In this document: in pieces, positions 1 through 12,091 of the stretch | How the letters are laid out: every line of letters begins with the position of its first letter | How positions within the stretch are numbered: position 1 is the stretch's first letter | From: Mucidula mucida | Lineage: Eukaryota; Basidiomycota; Agaricomycetes; Agaricales; Physalacriaceae | DNA length: 64,000 nucleotides | Assembly (NCBI GenBank): GCA_015501055.1 | Contig: JADNYV010000026.1 | Coordinates: 186,001-250,000 of the forward strand | Direction of reading: 5' to 3' | Program-made: the position numbers and the translations under genes | The notes under the pieces: model-generated | What the model saw: only the letters and a program-made list of their open reading frames with translations | Told to the model about the DNA's origin: nothing | The model's database searches: none

Positions 1-2632
1 CCTCGAAACCGCCCTCTGAGGCCCGGTTTCCAACACCGACTTCGGTCCTTTTCTCGCCATCGCCCACAAAAACACCAAGATAATGATCCCAAACTGCAAC
101 CACATCCAGACCTCCAACATAACCTTGGCCAGACCGTGCGGTTGGGCCTCCGCCACCTGCGAGCGACCTACAAACACCTCAACGGCATTATTTGCATTCG
201 GCACCTCCGTCGGGTCTTCCGAGAACGCTTCCTTCAATGGGCTTGAGGAAGAACCGCTCGCCGAGCGTTGGTGGCCTTGGAACTTCTCCACCACACTATC
301 AAGCGCGGCTGAAATGCGCCGTGGTACGACAGGCTGGGCGAGAGCAACAAGCAAGGATTTTGGCCTCCTCTTCGCGCGGGGCGTGCGATTTCCGGATTCA
401 GAGCCCTCAGAGCCATCATTCTCTGGAACCGCATCAACGTTGATCTTCAGACCATTCCGCACCTGGTCCGCGGGGTCTCCTTCGATGTACGGCTTGGCCT
501 TCCTTCTGACTGACGGTGCTAATACAGAGTCCGTGAACCTGCCGTCAACCCATCGCGTGGTTCGGGCTCTGATAGTTTGAGACATCCGCCGAGTGCGTTC
601 AAAGTTGACCAGGGACGCCGTGGGGGATCCTATTATAGGTGACGCGTCCTCAACGGCATCTTCAGGTGTGGGCGGTTCCAAGGTGAGCTGAAGACCGGTG
701 GTCTTCATCAAAGGCGTCTTGTAACCGTGTTCTCTCTGATATGCGTCCATTTCGGAAGCGAACAAAGAGCGGAAACTATGAGGAGTCGGGTCAGAAGGCT
801 GAGGCGATGGGGATGGGGGCCCGGAAAAGTTGCCAAGGCTGTAGAGGCTGGTATTCCGGAGGTGGTGGAAAGTTCCGTTCAGACTCCAGTCCTCACCCAG
901 TTCGTTCTGTAAAGAACCGGGATGAAAAGGCGAATCAGAGAGCTCTTGTCCTGGCGTAGAGCAAGCCGATGAGGAAGAGAAATGTACAGACGACAGCGAA
1001 GGAGAAATAAGATCTGCATTATCCATCGAAGTAGTGCGGCAAAGTGTGGGTGTCTCAAAGGGGACAGACAATTTGCCCGGCTTTCGCGAAGGTCCACCAG
1101 CATGCTGGGGCGCCTCGAATAAACCCACGACAGACTTGCGTGCCTTGTGTGCCGCGGAGGCGCTAAGAAAAGCCTCCTCAAGATTAGGTGGCTTGGAACC
1201 GCCCTCAAGTGTTTTCCTAAAGCTTCGAAAACGAACCGTGGTGTTTGGACCAGAGTCTACAGGTGGCTCCGCCATCAAATCCTCCTCAACAAGCTCCATC
1301 GAAGGATCATTCAAGGACTCATACACTCGTGCCATGATCTCCGTCTCCCTTTGTACAGCCATCAATTTGTTGGAGTTCTCGTTTTGCCGTTCAATGATCT
1401 TGGAATTCGTCTCCTCTAGTTCGCGGATTTTCGACAGCAGCTGAGAGATGAGCGCAAGCTCGGGTTGAGAGACTGGTCGAGACTCGTCGTTCTCTACGTT
1501 TACTTCGCTATCCGCCGTGGGGAAGGGAATGAAATCCAATGTCATAGATTGAGAAACCATCTGTGGCGTGGTTTCTGATTCGTCTGACGTGGACAAGGTA
1601 GCAGGCATGGAAACAGAATTTGGTATGTGTTTTAGTGGGGAATGCGAAAGCGGTCCGCCTGGCGCGAAATCCTTCACCGCAAACTCGTCGGGCTCCTCCT
1701 CCTCCCGAGTAGGCGCAACACTAGGACGCTGCTTGCCCCCGACTTTCCGCTTCCATGCGGCCTCCAAGGGTTTCATTCGCTTTGCCTGTTCCTCGTATTC
1801 CTGGCTTTTGAGCTGTGTGTTCTCCAAGTCCTCCCGCAAAACGGCGATTTCCTTCTCCAATTGTTTCAGTTGGCGTCGACCAGAGGCCGCAGCACTCGCA
1901 GACTCGGCCTCGAGCTTTTCAACCTTCTGAGTGAGCTCGGCGTTCTGATCCGAGAGAAGATTGAGATCGTCTGGATGGATGGACATTCGGCGGACATGAC
2001 GAAAAGCGGCAGCAGACGAGGATCGGGAAAGGCTGTTGGAATACACTTGGGGAGAGTCGTTGGAAGCCAAAGGAGAAGGAGAAGGGACAGGAGAGGCCAC
2101 ATTTGAACGCGGAAAACGAGCGAATAGAACTGAATGTTTGGTTTTTAGGGAGACATTATCCTCATGTAGACTCTGGGCGACGTGTGAGGCAAGATCAAGC
2201 TCTGCGAAGAGCAATTAGAACGACACGAGAAAGCAGTAGATGGGGAATCTTACCGCTTTCGCGCTGTTTGATGACACCATCTGCGCGTATGAGAAGACTC
2301 GACAACTCTTCGCGAGACCTTTCGTTGAGCCAGTCCATATTGTCGGTATCCAAGGATGTAAGACTTTGTCTCGGTGAGGATGCCTCCCGCTCGATTCGTT
2401 GATAGGTGGCAGAAACAGGAGACCCTAACAGAGTTCCCATCGGTGATTTATGAGACTTTGTCTGAGATGGAAAAGCAAATGCAGACGCGTATGGCGGAGG
2501 TGGAGATGAGTTGGTTTTCGCGGCTACGTTGTTCGAGCGCCGCATCTGGGCTGGTGGGCGAGGGCGAGAAACAGGCGTATCGGTGGAGAGCATAGCAGTT
2601 ATCTGTTCAACGTGATGGCGTCCAGTCTCCAT
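1..2632 (-). CDS. Coiled-coil protein with C-terminal membrane helix (3' end cut by window edge)
   Basis: Two exons are clear: 2254-2632, a 52-nt GT-AG intron (2202-2253), then an uninterrupted frame from 2201 to base 1. The N-terminus is Ser/Pro-rich. A helical stretch beginning DNMDWLNERSREELSSLL crosses the exon junction into a heptad-like region (about 2000-1800, with NAELTQKVEKLEAE and later EKEIAVLREDLENTQLKSQ). A second short coiled coil near 1440-1330 is followed by a long acidic, Ser/Pro-rich disordered region. At 120-61 lies one hydrophobic helix (MLEVWMWLQFGIIILVFLWA) followed by a basic stretch (ARKGPK), so the protein looks C-terminally membrane anchored with the bulk in the cytosol. 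At least 860 residues are present and the stop codon is outside the window. The start at 2632 could instead be the Met 13 codons further in. I do not recognise a named family; similar coiled-coil proteins are common in basidiomycetes. Confidence 0.75.
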
Positions 2633-4153
2633 CCCGCGCGAGATTCTGAGGCACGTACCGGGAGTTTTAGGGATTAATGTTGTTCGTGAAGAGAATAGAA
2701 TAGTCGTGTTCGTGTCGAGAGCGTTAGGCTAGAGCAAAGCATGGTCAACGTGTTGCTCGTCGTACGACACATACAACTCACATTGTCGTCAAATCGTAAA
2801 GGCGTGTCACTGAATAGCAACGGCGAGCACTAAACAAATAGTCCTCGCTGGCCTCCGACGACGTACTAGGACGCTGATAGTATTGCGGGTGGAGGTAAGG
2901 ACTGTATTCAAAATGCTGATCCGTTTAATGGAGGCTTTACACGTGAATTCAGGGTTAGGAGCGTTTCGTGATCTAACGCCGGGTGTCTGCTGTTTCTTGG
3001 GGAACGAAAAAGTATTCAATCTGGGGTTCGATACAGCCGACATGAATTCACACCTCAAAGAATGCGCGTTCCACCGACTCACACGGACTTGGCCTTATTC
3101 TATAGCTTGATTCACAGCGCATTCTTGTTATGCCATCATGCTGTCAATAAATCGACAAGCTCGCTGCCAATACCGCCTTTTCAAGCAAGACATCTTCAAT
3201 AAATCATAGACAAACGACCACGCTTTTGCCTCCTGAAGGCTGAAGACGCGTGAGGGGCAGCCCTGATCACATCCTCGACGATGGGCGGATAACCGAAACG
3301 TGATATTCTCAGAACAAAGATAACGCGATAGTCCATGATATCCCAGAAGCAGGGCGCGCTCTAATGAATACAAGGGGTCTTTCTCTCGATGAAGTCGACT
3401 GCTAACGTTCCCTCGTAGATGTTGGGCCGAACTTCCACTATGAGTTTCGCAACTAGGTTCAAGTTAGTTTCAAACCCGCCAGCTTCTTCCACAGGTATTT
3501 TGAAATGAGTCTTCGTCCTCACCATGTTGTGATTATACCTGCTGACCCTCCCCGACAGAATCGAAGGAGCAGTGAGTAAATTCACAGGACAATAGTCCAA
3601 CTCTTCGTAGAGACAGCCGAAGTAGGCTATAATGGACAGAGGGGTACGGTGCGTAGACAGTAAGCGCTCCTGAACTCCACCTGGACGGCAGTGCACACTG
3701 TGCCTTTTCTGACAATATTCCGTCAAGGAAGTACATCCGCACGAACCTCGTCATAATTGGCTGGGTCAAAACCTCAGCCATATGAAAATACGGGCTCTCT
3801 TGGCGTCGTTGCGAGCTGCATGTCATAGCTGATCAAACCGAGCAAGCACAGGGGCGGGGGGGGGGGGGGGAAGAGCCAAAGACCACAAGACCAACATGTC
3901 TGAGAATAGTGTTATATATGTCCTAAAGACTTGGACTGTGAGAGAAGACCCAGCGTTTAGCTCTAATCAGTGTGAGCTATCAAGTACAATCAGTTGTTGT
4001 CAGAATGAAGGAGGACCACGCAACTTGAAAGATGTAGAGGCGCACGGAAGCTCCTGGAGATCGTTCACTTGCCTATTGTTAAGCTTAAGATGAACCATTG
4101 TAGCAAGACGTTTTTGCAGAAAGCGGTGGAAATTATCCATAGCGTAGATAGTA
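2633..4153. other. Intergenic stretch, no supportable gene
   Basis: About 1.5 kb between two minus-strand genes. Short minus-strand open stretches occur at 3128-3826 (one reads GRVSRYNHNMVRTKTHF), but none shows a start, splice pattern or recognisable domain, so they are at most decayed coding sequence. A 15-base G run lies at 3856-3870. Confidence 0.5.
3856..3870. repeat. Poly-G homopolymer tract
   Basis: A run of 15 G follows a GGGGC stretch. Its true length is uncertain because such runs are hard to sequence. Confidence 0.9.
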
Positions 4154-6150
4154 TTACGCAGGGAACAGCTCCCCGTCGAAAGAGCAGACTGTACCTTCTT
4201 CCGGAAGTGTACCGTTGAAGAAGTATGACCGGATGTAACCGTCCGTGCAATTTGATGAACCAGCGAAGAAGGTCGAGTGCTAGAATAAGGGCGCATGAGA
4301 TATTGAGTATTTGTAGAGAAGAAAAAGATCTTACACCAGCCGAATCTTGGGTAAGAATGACGGCACCTGGTAATCCAGCGGCGGTCTTCTTCGCGCTATG
4401 CGAGGGACGACATAAATGACATGTAAATTGGGATTGACAAGGTGGCTCACGCTGAGAGAGGTGTCACCGGGTCAGCCGTACTGCCAATGACGAGAAGAGG
4501 AAAGCTCGTATTTCCAGAGATAGGCCCCATGAACCGGCCTTCTCTATAAACTTTCCATCCGCTAGAAATGATAGAGCAATTGGTATGGGCTATGAGACGA
4601 GATACTAGAAGGAGGAACGTACAAACATCCCACCCGCTGGTACATCCACGAATCGGCAAAGGAGGACGTGTCTCTGAATGAATCCCAATAAGCCGTGAGG
4701 TCGGCAGCGGAGCCTCCGACTTCTACAGCATCACCACAGTTAATGGCGGTAAACGACTCTTGGGCATTGAAATACAGAGGGTTGTTGCCAGTGTTGCATT
4801 CGTATGCGGCGGCACCACCCGCAAGCAACGTAGAGAACGTGGATACATTACCTGCTTGTAGCTCGGCAAGGCCCTGAGCGAGGAACGGGAAGGAGATATA
4901 GGGGGCGTATAAGGACGTGAAGATGAGATTTTTCAACACGGTAAAATCAATGATCGCATAGGCACCAGAAGAAGTGTCGTAGACAGGAATGGGAGAAGCG
5001 AGGACAGAGCTGTACAGGCTCTGAAGATGCGGAGTCTGCGTAGAGAGCGAGTAGGGCCAGCAGCATAACAACTATCGAAGAATACTTGAAGAGCCTTGTC
5101 GGCGTCTCCGACCGCCCCCTGTGCAGTGTGGTCAATCCCACCGCGATGAAGGAAAACGTATGGCATACCCAAGTACCAGTTCTGCACATCCACGACGCCA
5201 TCGATAAGTAAGCGATCCACACGATCCTGAAAGATATACGGGTCAGCACAACAGATAAAAGAAGAAAAACACTCTCACTGGAAACATTGCAGCAAATGTG
5301 GCGCCGAGAACCGTTCCATAACTTTGAACACAGGTCATTCCCAGTCAACCGATGGCATAACTTCAACGCACGAAATGCCCCAATACATAAGCTTCTCTTG
5401 TCCTGCAACGTCGATAATCCTCAACAGTCCAATGAACGGCAAAAGGCCTGTAGTATCACGGTCCTTCGCCAGTTGTCCCTGAATTTGCGAAGCCGCCCAC
5501 AACTTGGGAATCAATGTTGTGTCATGTGTGGCGTTAACGATGCCAGCAGCCTTCGTGCGGTCAGCGAGCCAGAGATTGCGTTCCGTCTCGGTTAGGAAGA
5601 ATTCAGCTCGAGGTGTGGTCACACCGACACCTTACTCAATATCATTAGGGTGAGATGGAACTGTAACAGCTATTGGGCGTACCTCGAGGATCAAAGGAAA
5701 CAATGTCATATTGTGATCCGAGAACTTGAGCTATGCGAGGGCCGTAAGTGGCAGGCAGCTCGGTGACGCCGCTTCCGCCTGGTCCACCAGGATTGAAGAG
5801 AACCATGCCGCGATAGTCGTCCGCAGACCCAGTCGCCGCGTACTTGACGAGGGCGAGGACGACACTGTCCCCATCCTCGTTCGAGTAGTCTAATGGGACC
5901 TATAAAGTCCTTGATCAACAATGGCCGTCAGAGACTGAGGGACTAAAACCGTACCTTCAGACGCGTGCACTGAAAACCATCGTAACAGTCTATCCAGCTA
6001 AAATTCGCGGTCGCTTGCACCTTCACAACGCCATGTTAGCGAGCGTAAGGAGAGACATTTCCGGCTTACAGAACTCCAGTCAAAGGTTTGAGCGAAAGCG
6101 CCCGAGGAAGAACGAAGCGAAATTGAGAACAAAAGGCTACGAAAAACCAT
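4154..6150 (-). pseudogene. TAP-like secreted serine peptidase, copy 1 (frame-broken)
   Basis: This is a close paralogue of the gene at 16388-18457 and shares its intron positions. It begins with a signal peptide (MVFRSLLFSISLRSSSGAFA, start at 6150) and keeps the NPGGPGGSG oxyanion-region motif, the split nucleophile GISYG (intron at about 5337 inside the Ser codon), the acid residue in STADPVTPL and a catalytic His in GHS near 4260. It differs from copy 2 by a 21-base in-frame deletion near 5435 and two indels near 5115-5030 that leave the two halves of the middle exon in different frames. In the reading equivalent to copy 2, a TAG follows soon after the NWYLG junction; without that intron the frame ends in a stop near 4933. 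No alternative intron of usable size restores the frame. It also ends two residues before copy 2. I infer a recent pseudogene; a functional gene with assembly errors is less likely because the changes are multi-base and outside homopolymers. Confidence 0.75.
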
Positions 6151-6210
6151 GATTAGAAAAAGGGAATGAAAAAGAGGTGTATGACGGTAACATTTGCGAG
6201 AATAGATGCC

Positions 6211-6218
6211 TTATATAA
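6211..6218 (-). promoter_or_regulatory. TATA box of peptidase copy 1
   Basis: The minus strand reads TTATATAA about 60 bases upstream of the start at 6150. The same element sits at the same spacing in copy 2 (18524-18530), so the promoter was duplicated together with the coding region. Confidence 0.55.
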
Positions 6219-7221
6219 CTTCGACGATGTCGGTAAAAGAACAGGAACGGCACCATTGACTCTGAGTTGCCGTCTGCGCCAAGCAGTTCAGACTATTTAC
6301 TGCGGCTACAGACTGGGCTGGTATGAATCTTGTTTCACGCAACAATAGAAACTCTGGCACCACCCCAAGGTGTGACCCCAAGTGGAGACGAGCGAGGCAG
6401 TGTGATAGATTCCTACGTAGGTCATTGACAAGGATCCGCTCGATATCGACAAACTTGTTGAGCGAAGGCGATCCATATGATGTCATCATATATCATGGAA
6501 GGAATGCAACATGTCAAAGTCTGCTTGACAGTCGAAAAACAGCCGTTTCTTCAGAGTCAGAGCGATGCAAGAGCCGATGGAAGTCAAGTGAGAGGTCATG
6601 AGACTTGCAATCATTTTTCGATCAGCATTGCCGCCGACATCATCAAGGAACACGCGGGCGCGTTCATTGTGGCCAAAATTGTACAGTACGTTAGGCGTAT
6701 AAGTAGTCAGCTGCAGCATGCCTCGTACGTAGCTGGGCGTCATGCCTGCAAATCTCATATCCGGTCTTGATGTGCTGCCACGCCTGGTCTTACAACAAGT
6801 CGATGGCCGCAGCACTACTTAACGTGCTCAGTTCACCGCGTGATGTCAGTGATTAGCTGAGCCGTCCTTGTGAGCTTCAGAGTACCCTCAAGGCTATGAA
6901 GCTAGGACAAAACACGCGCTTGTACAAGAATAGCCTACTCGTAAACGACCACACGCTTGAATTTCTGGGTGACCGAGTGTCTTCCGCTTCTAGTATATCA
7001 CTACCTGAGTACGACAAAGTGTAATTGACTGTAAGGCGACGCACCGGCAAACGAAGAATGTTATAGCAGGCATCAGGCGTTCATACATATAGTAAGAAGT
7101 TCTTTGATCATCCTAATACATAACTTGAATGTACATACTGTTGAAGTAGTCGTTCTATCTAAATACAAAAATATACAAAACTTCTGGGGAAGCGAATTGA
7201 CTCGAAGCTCTGGTCGCGACT
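6219..7221. other. Intergenic stretch, no gene seen
   Basis: About 1 kb between the start of peptidase copy 1 and the 3' end of the terpene synthase. The part nearest the peptidase (to about 6320) resembles the region upstream of copy 2 (18540-18640), for example in short blocks around GCGGCTAC. The remainder shows only short open frames with no recognisable content. Confidence 0.5.
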
Positions 7222-8392
7222 TCATTTCGTCTCGCTGGCCTTCACATCACCAGCCTTCACGCCGCCAGCAATCAACTCATCCAACCTGTACCGCGCATGA
7301 CTGGTGTGAAAAGCGATGTAGCGTTCCGCGAAACCATTATACGCTTTCAAGGCGGCAGACTCTGGCTCCAGCATTGATGTTACGTTCCTGTCGGCCTCAA
7401 TCATCTCCTTGGAGAAATCACGGAGGACAGCACTCTTTCTCAAGCCGAGGCAGCGCGCGGCGGTGGAGACCAAATTCGTCTCTTCGCCAGCGATCTCCTC
7501 CTTGTAGAAAGACAAAACGTCACTGTTATAACGCGTAAGAGGCAGCCTTGATTGTGAGACAAACTTGAACACTTACTTTCCCTCATTGAGGAGTACCAAC
7601 AACTCTGGAAAGCGTGGATGTATGAATCAACTGGGACCTCGGGAGGGAATACGAGGAACGCGTATGGTTCTGCTGTACCAGAGAGACCACGGACGAACTT
7701 GGGGAATCTTTTCGCAGATGGCAACAACTGTAGGGTTATTTAGACTTTACCGTTGAGCGCGAGGATAATCAAAATCTCACCTTCAAACTTTGCGTACGCT
7801 GTTCTAGGAATTGAGCGGTCACGAAGTTGAGGGCGGCTGCCGTGATGATGTTCGCGGCCAGCGGGTCGAAGTAGGCATGCATACCACGGAAGAAGTTGGC
7901 GAAGAATTCGAGTCCTACGTCCTCCTGCGGTTGTCCTGCGCAGAATCGAACGTTGAAGTTGGCAAGCCACGTCAAGTTGTCCGGAAATCTGTCTTCGACA
8001 TAGAAGATGAACGCCGTGTAGAAGGCAGCAAAAATCCGCCTAGGCATGCTTTCTAGATGGCCGTACGCCACGCTGGCCATACGGATTCCGCCCGGAAGAC
8101 AACTCGTGAACAAGAAAGTCATTGCAGGATCATCGATGGGATAACCGCGCGACTTAACCTCTTGGTAGCAGAGATCGAGTAGGACGGGATCATGGCCGAC
8201 AATGGGGCTTGAAGTGGTCTTAAAATGTGCGAGGACCTCGATGCAGATTTCTCTGATTTCCTTGACATCTGCAACGGACTCGTTGATGACAACCTGTAAA
8301 TCCATCAGACAACAGTATAAAGAAAGGCCAAAGACACGGACAGGTCCAAGTTCCGACGAAACGGGCGTCACACCGACGGTTGCTGGAATCAT
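7222..8392 (-). CDS. TRI5-like (trichodiene synthase family) terpene synthase, one apparent frame break
   Basis: This is a class I sesquiterpene-cyclase-type protein that would ionise farnesyl diphosphate or a similar prenyl diphosphate in a metal-dependent reaction. The first exon (about 8392-7772) contains the acidic motif region FYVEDRFPD. The exon at about 7727-7570 has the family-typical stretch GTAEPYAFLVFPPEVP. After an intron at about 7575-7529, the NSE/DTE metal-binding motif reads NDVLSFYKEEIAGEE with its Asn codon split by the intron. The stop is at 7222. Between the middle and last exons the frame shifts by one base at the AAA run 7609-7611 (TTT on the coding strand), so the gene is either broken or has a homopolymer error. 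The start at 8392 is the first plausible Met; a shorter start at the Met of MDLQVVINES (about 8310) is possible. The product cannot be predicted, and family membership does not imply trichothecene formation. No P450 or acyltransferase lies next to it. Confidence 0.8.
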
Positions 8393-10976
8393 CTGGAATG
8401 CGATGGTCGACGATTGGAGAGAAATGTTACTGTGAGTGTTTGTTTCTTCTTCGTCGCGCCTTTCGTCTTTATATACGTATCGATACATGCAGGAACACGC
8501 GCCCGTGAACGCATATCTACACGAAATCAGAAAATTGCTTCTCCAGAAGGCCTTTGGTATCGCCATCACAAGCAAGATGTCTTCCATTTTCTCATACAGT
8601 GCCCAGCCTACCTCTATCATGAGGATTCCCTCGAACGCCGCATGAACTCTTTTGTAAACTACGCGTTGTGACGCGAAATGCCGGCAAGGGTCCAGAGTCG
8701 CCCTGAAGTTCGAACTTCCCCGGAACGTCGTCGAGATCCCATCACGCGTGAAGGTATGGATAAAAGATGAATGTTTTGATTGAGATGTCTAGGGCATCGT
8801 CTAGATATTGAATGTTAGTAGAGGATCCTCTGAGTCCAGGCCCACATAAGATATGGCAGGTCAACCGGCGGTCGAGCCAACAATCACTGGGACGCTATTC
8901 TTCTTCTAGGGTCAGCGATGAGGAACTTTCAGATAGAGACTGATAGGAATTCATTGCGAGAGCGAGCATCCATGGAGTTGTCCAGTCCAGTCAACCAAAC
9001 ACGAACAAACTCACGGCCACCCTCAGAAGTGTACGTTCAATGCCAATTCAATTCTCCTCCGTCCTGCCTTACAGACGTGTATTGTATGTATTATGTATCT
9101 GTCAATCAGATTCCGCGTCTCGCCTATCTTCGTGGAGCGGTCTGTCGTACTTAGGCTAGGATTTCATGTGTCAACGACTTAACGTGACTATATGCAGTAA
9201 TACTAATGCCATGTTCGGTAACCCGGAGAGATTCTCCTTCTTTTATGGAAGTAAAAGGACCTTACTTGGTGAGAAACAAACGGTCCGGATTAATGTTCGT
9301 AAGTCCCCGGAATGTATAGTTTTCGTTAGTCATAGCTTGAGGGTAAACCAGGCGGAGGGGACCTCCGTCCTGAGAAACCACTCGTTCAACTGGCAGGTAT
9401 CCTGTGAGTGTGGGACCTCCGCTCACGGGCGCAAGTCGAACGTCCCATACAAATCTTATCCCTGAACTCTTTTAAACCTCATTTCGGACTGACCGAGGCC
9501 CATCACGCTACGCCACAGTCGCTCCTTACGTAGTACAGTAGTGCTCAGACAAAAAGTCTGAAGATACGCTGGATGTATGATTCATGTACATGTATATTGT
9601 GCACCTCGCCACATTCTGCAAAGGTGGGTAGATGGAGCAATCTGATTATGGGTATGACGCGGCACTGACAGAGAAAGAGGGTTAATACTGGCGCGCCGGA
9701 CGTTCGGTGGACAAAGGCGGACAAATAACAGGAAAGGCATGGAAATGCTTAAATCTGAGTCAAGGTTAGGGCAGTTTTGCGTACTAGGGTTAGCGCATTT
9801 AACGGATCATATAACACAAACTGCCACCTGTACTTGGTGATGCAAACGTCAATGGGGCTCCACTATCGGCGGTCGTCTGTAACGCTGATGCGGCATATAG
9901 TACGGTTCTGAAATAAATCCTTACGATCTACTCGAAGACCGGTGGCAATAAATGTGCGCCACACCTCCTCTTCGAAGGCTGCCAGTATTGCTGGCTTCAC
10001 GTACATGGTACAGCTCTTGCAAGAGAGATTCGTTCATCGAATGTCATAATGCCTAAGGCTTCACCCCTCTCAAATGAACGATTTGCTCACATTCTTTCCC
10101 GACATTAGCCCGACGTTCTTCTTGCATGTGCGATCCGGGGATTCTGTAGGCGGATCTCAGTCAATTCCAAGGATGACCAAGGTGCGGTACAAACTTGCGG
10201 GAGGAGAAGACCAGACAATAAGCCTCCATGAAGGCCATTCTTTCTTTGTGGATCAGACCACGATCAGACCTCCGACATTGTGGCAGGTTTGAGTAACGTG
10301 CAGAGACACCTTCTTTTGAGGTAACCCATAAGATATGGTAAGAGTTTCGCACCCCGACCATCCACCAGAACAGAACAGAGGACGGAACAGATCGCAGTGG
10401 CACATTGATGATTAACCCTTAAGTTTTTCCACCGTCACAGAGTTGCAACTCAGTAATGGTCTATACCAGGTGGACATCACTGCTGCCTCCTGTAGACATA
10501 TCATCGGACGCAATGAGCGGGTAAATAAAGCGATGTACACATGCAAGCATCTCAAGTTCCAAATATGTTGAATGATGCAACTGTTACTATGTAATCGCAA
10601 GAAGGTAGTCAGAAGAAAGAGTTCTGTGTTGACGCACCTAGCAAGTACCACATTGGACGAAGCAGCGACGTCGGCCTTTCTAAGTGTGTCAGGAAGGACG
10701 CCGTACAAAATCCCTTTGACTGTTGTTGTGCTCTCGATCGCGTGTGAAGAGCTTGCTTTGGACGTTTGAGTACAAGCCCCATCGTTCCAGGTGTCGCGAT
10801 CTTCTGCGTCTTAAGTACAAGATGAACGCATAAAAAAACCACCAGCGGGAAGAGGCACAGAACGGTGCCCGGTCCGAGTATCCGAGGCACGTCATTTGCA
10901 CGAAATCCTTTCTTCACCGATCCACGAATAATGCATATGCACGGTTACTCAGCACTCTTCTTGTCCTCGCTCAACG
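8393..10976. other. Long intergenic region (2.6 kb), no supportable gene
   Basis: I see no splice-consistent coding region, tRNA, terminal repeat or transposase here. A minus-strand frame at 10609-10917 contains a hydrophobic stretch (TVLCLFPLVVFLCVHLVL), but no homologous continuation is visible. The length and lack of genes next to duplicated and broken genes suggest decayed accessory DNA. Confidence 0.5.
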
Positions 10977-11823
10977 ATGTCGTCTAGTATGTCACACCTA
11001 TCGAAGCCTTTAGCTCTCCCCATATCACCAGAAGATCTCACCCTCATCAACACCTTTTTGAGTGACTGCACCCCAGAGGACATTCTACAATGGGCCGTAG
11101 ACTATCTGCCCGGATTATACCAGACAACAGCCTTTGGTCTTACTGGACTGGTGGCGATTGACATGTTGTCAAAAATCACCAAATCGCCGCCGCCTCTTAT
11201 ATTCATCGACACGCTCTATCATTTCCCAGAGACGTATGCTCTCGTGGAGGAAGTGAAAGAGAAGTACGGCGTTCCCGTGCACGTGTACAAACCGCGGCAT
11301 GCGAAACTGTAGCGGATTTTGAAGCTAAGTATGGAGACAAACTTTGGGAGAAGGACGAAGACACGTACGATTTTGCTGTCAAGGTAAGCACGAATGGCTC
11401 CCCTCAAACACGGCAACAGCTGAGCGCTATTTCCAGGTCGAGCCCGCGCGAAGAGCGTATCAAGACCTCGGCGTCAAGTCTGTCATAACAGGCCGTCGCG
11501 CATCTCAAGGTGCAGATCGCGCCTCGTTACAACCTCTCGAAATCGACAGCACCGGGCTAATTAAGCTGAATCCTTTGTTCGCGTGGACTTTTCCTTTCGT
11601 GGAATGGTATGTTTCGGAGAACAATGTCCCGCGCAACAAGCTACTGGCAGAGGGCTACCGAAGCGTCGGCGACTGGCACAGTACTGTTAAAGTTGCAGAG
11701 GGCCAGGACGAACGCGCAGGGCGCTGGGCGGGTCGCGAAAAGTCGGAATGTGGTCTACACAAGGATTATTTTGCCATGAAAGCGCAAGCGAAAGATGCAG
11801 TGAGTCCTGTTCAGTTGTGTTAA
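10977..11823 (+). CDS. MET16: Phosphoadenosine phosphosulfate (PAPS) reductase, one apparent frame break
   Basis: It reduces PAPS to sulfite with thioredoxin in assimilatory sulfate reduction, in the cytosol. Exon 1 (10977-11383) holds the PP-loop-type nucleotide-binding fold: TTAFGLTGLVAIDML, then LIFIDTLYHFPETYALVEEV. Exon 2 (11437-11823), after a 53-nt intron, has VITGRRASQGADR, then GYRSVGDWHST, ERAGRWAGREKSECGLH with the catalytic Cys in ECGLH, and stops at 11823. In exon 1 the frame changes at about 11300: after VYKP the expected Cys-Glu-Thr-Val (CETVADFEAKYGDK) continues in the next frame, as if one base were missing in GGCATGCG. This is not a homopolymer, but neighbouring essential genes show similar breaks, so I favour a sequence error. 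A second, decayed copy of the 3' end lies at 19487-19620. Assignment to PAPS reductase is firm. Confidence 0.88.
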
Positions 11824-12091
11824 GCCATCTGTTGGCGCTGATCGTTAACGATGTGAAGGTTTCTGCGTCCGTTGTGGCTGCCTGATAGTAACATGTTACT
11901 GCTGACGTCTTGTGCTTTGTATATGTGCTCCGATTAGAAGTATCACATCACTACTAGCCGTCGAAGCCTACTATGTTGTGTGGCGGCACGGACGTTACCC
12001 ACCATTTCTGGCCACCTCCAGGGGCCGAGAACGTGCCAAACGCAAAGTGCCCCTATCCCAAAGTCGCTGAAACGTCATCTACCATCCCTTC

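Noticed and set aside
83..580. A 165-codon plus-strand open frame at the left edge
   Set aside because: It lies opposite the coiled-coil gene, whose frame is open for 2.2 kb and contains coherent coiled coil and membrane helix; this frame has neither domain nor splice signals.
3361..3826. Minus-strand open stretches downstream of the first gene
   Set aside because: They include pieces that look protein-like, but no start, splice chain or known domain could be assembled.
10609..10917. A minus-strand frame with a hydrophobic stretch upstream of PAPS reductase
   Set aside because: It overlaps the probable promoter of that gene and has no recognisable continuation or homologous motif.
8393..10976. 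Search for transposon ends, LTRs or tRNA genes in the long gap
   Set aside because: No terminal repeats, transposase motifs or tRNA-like B-box with matching stems could be seen by eye.
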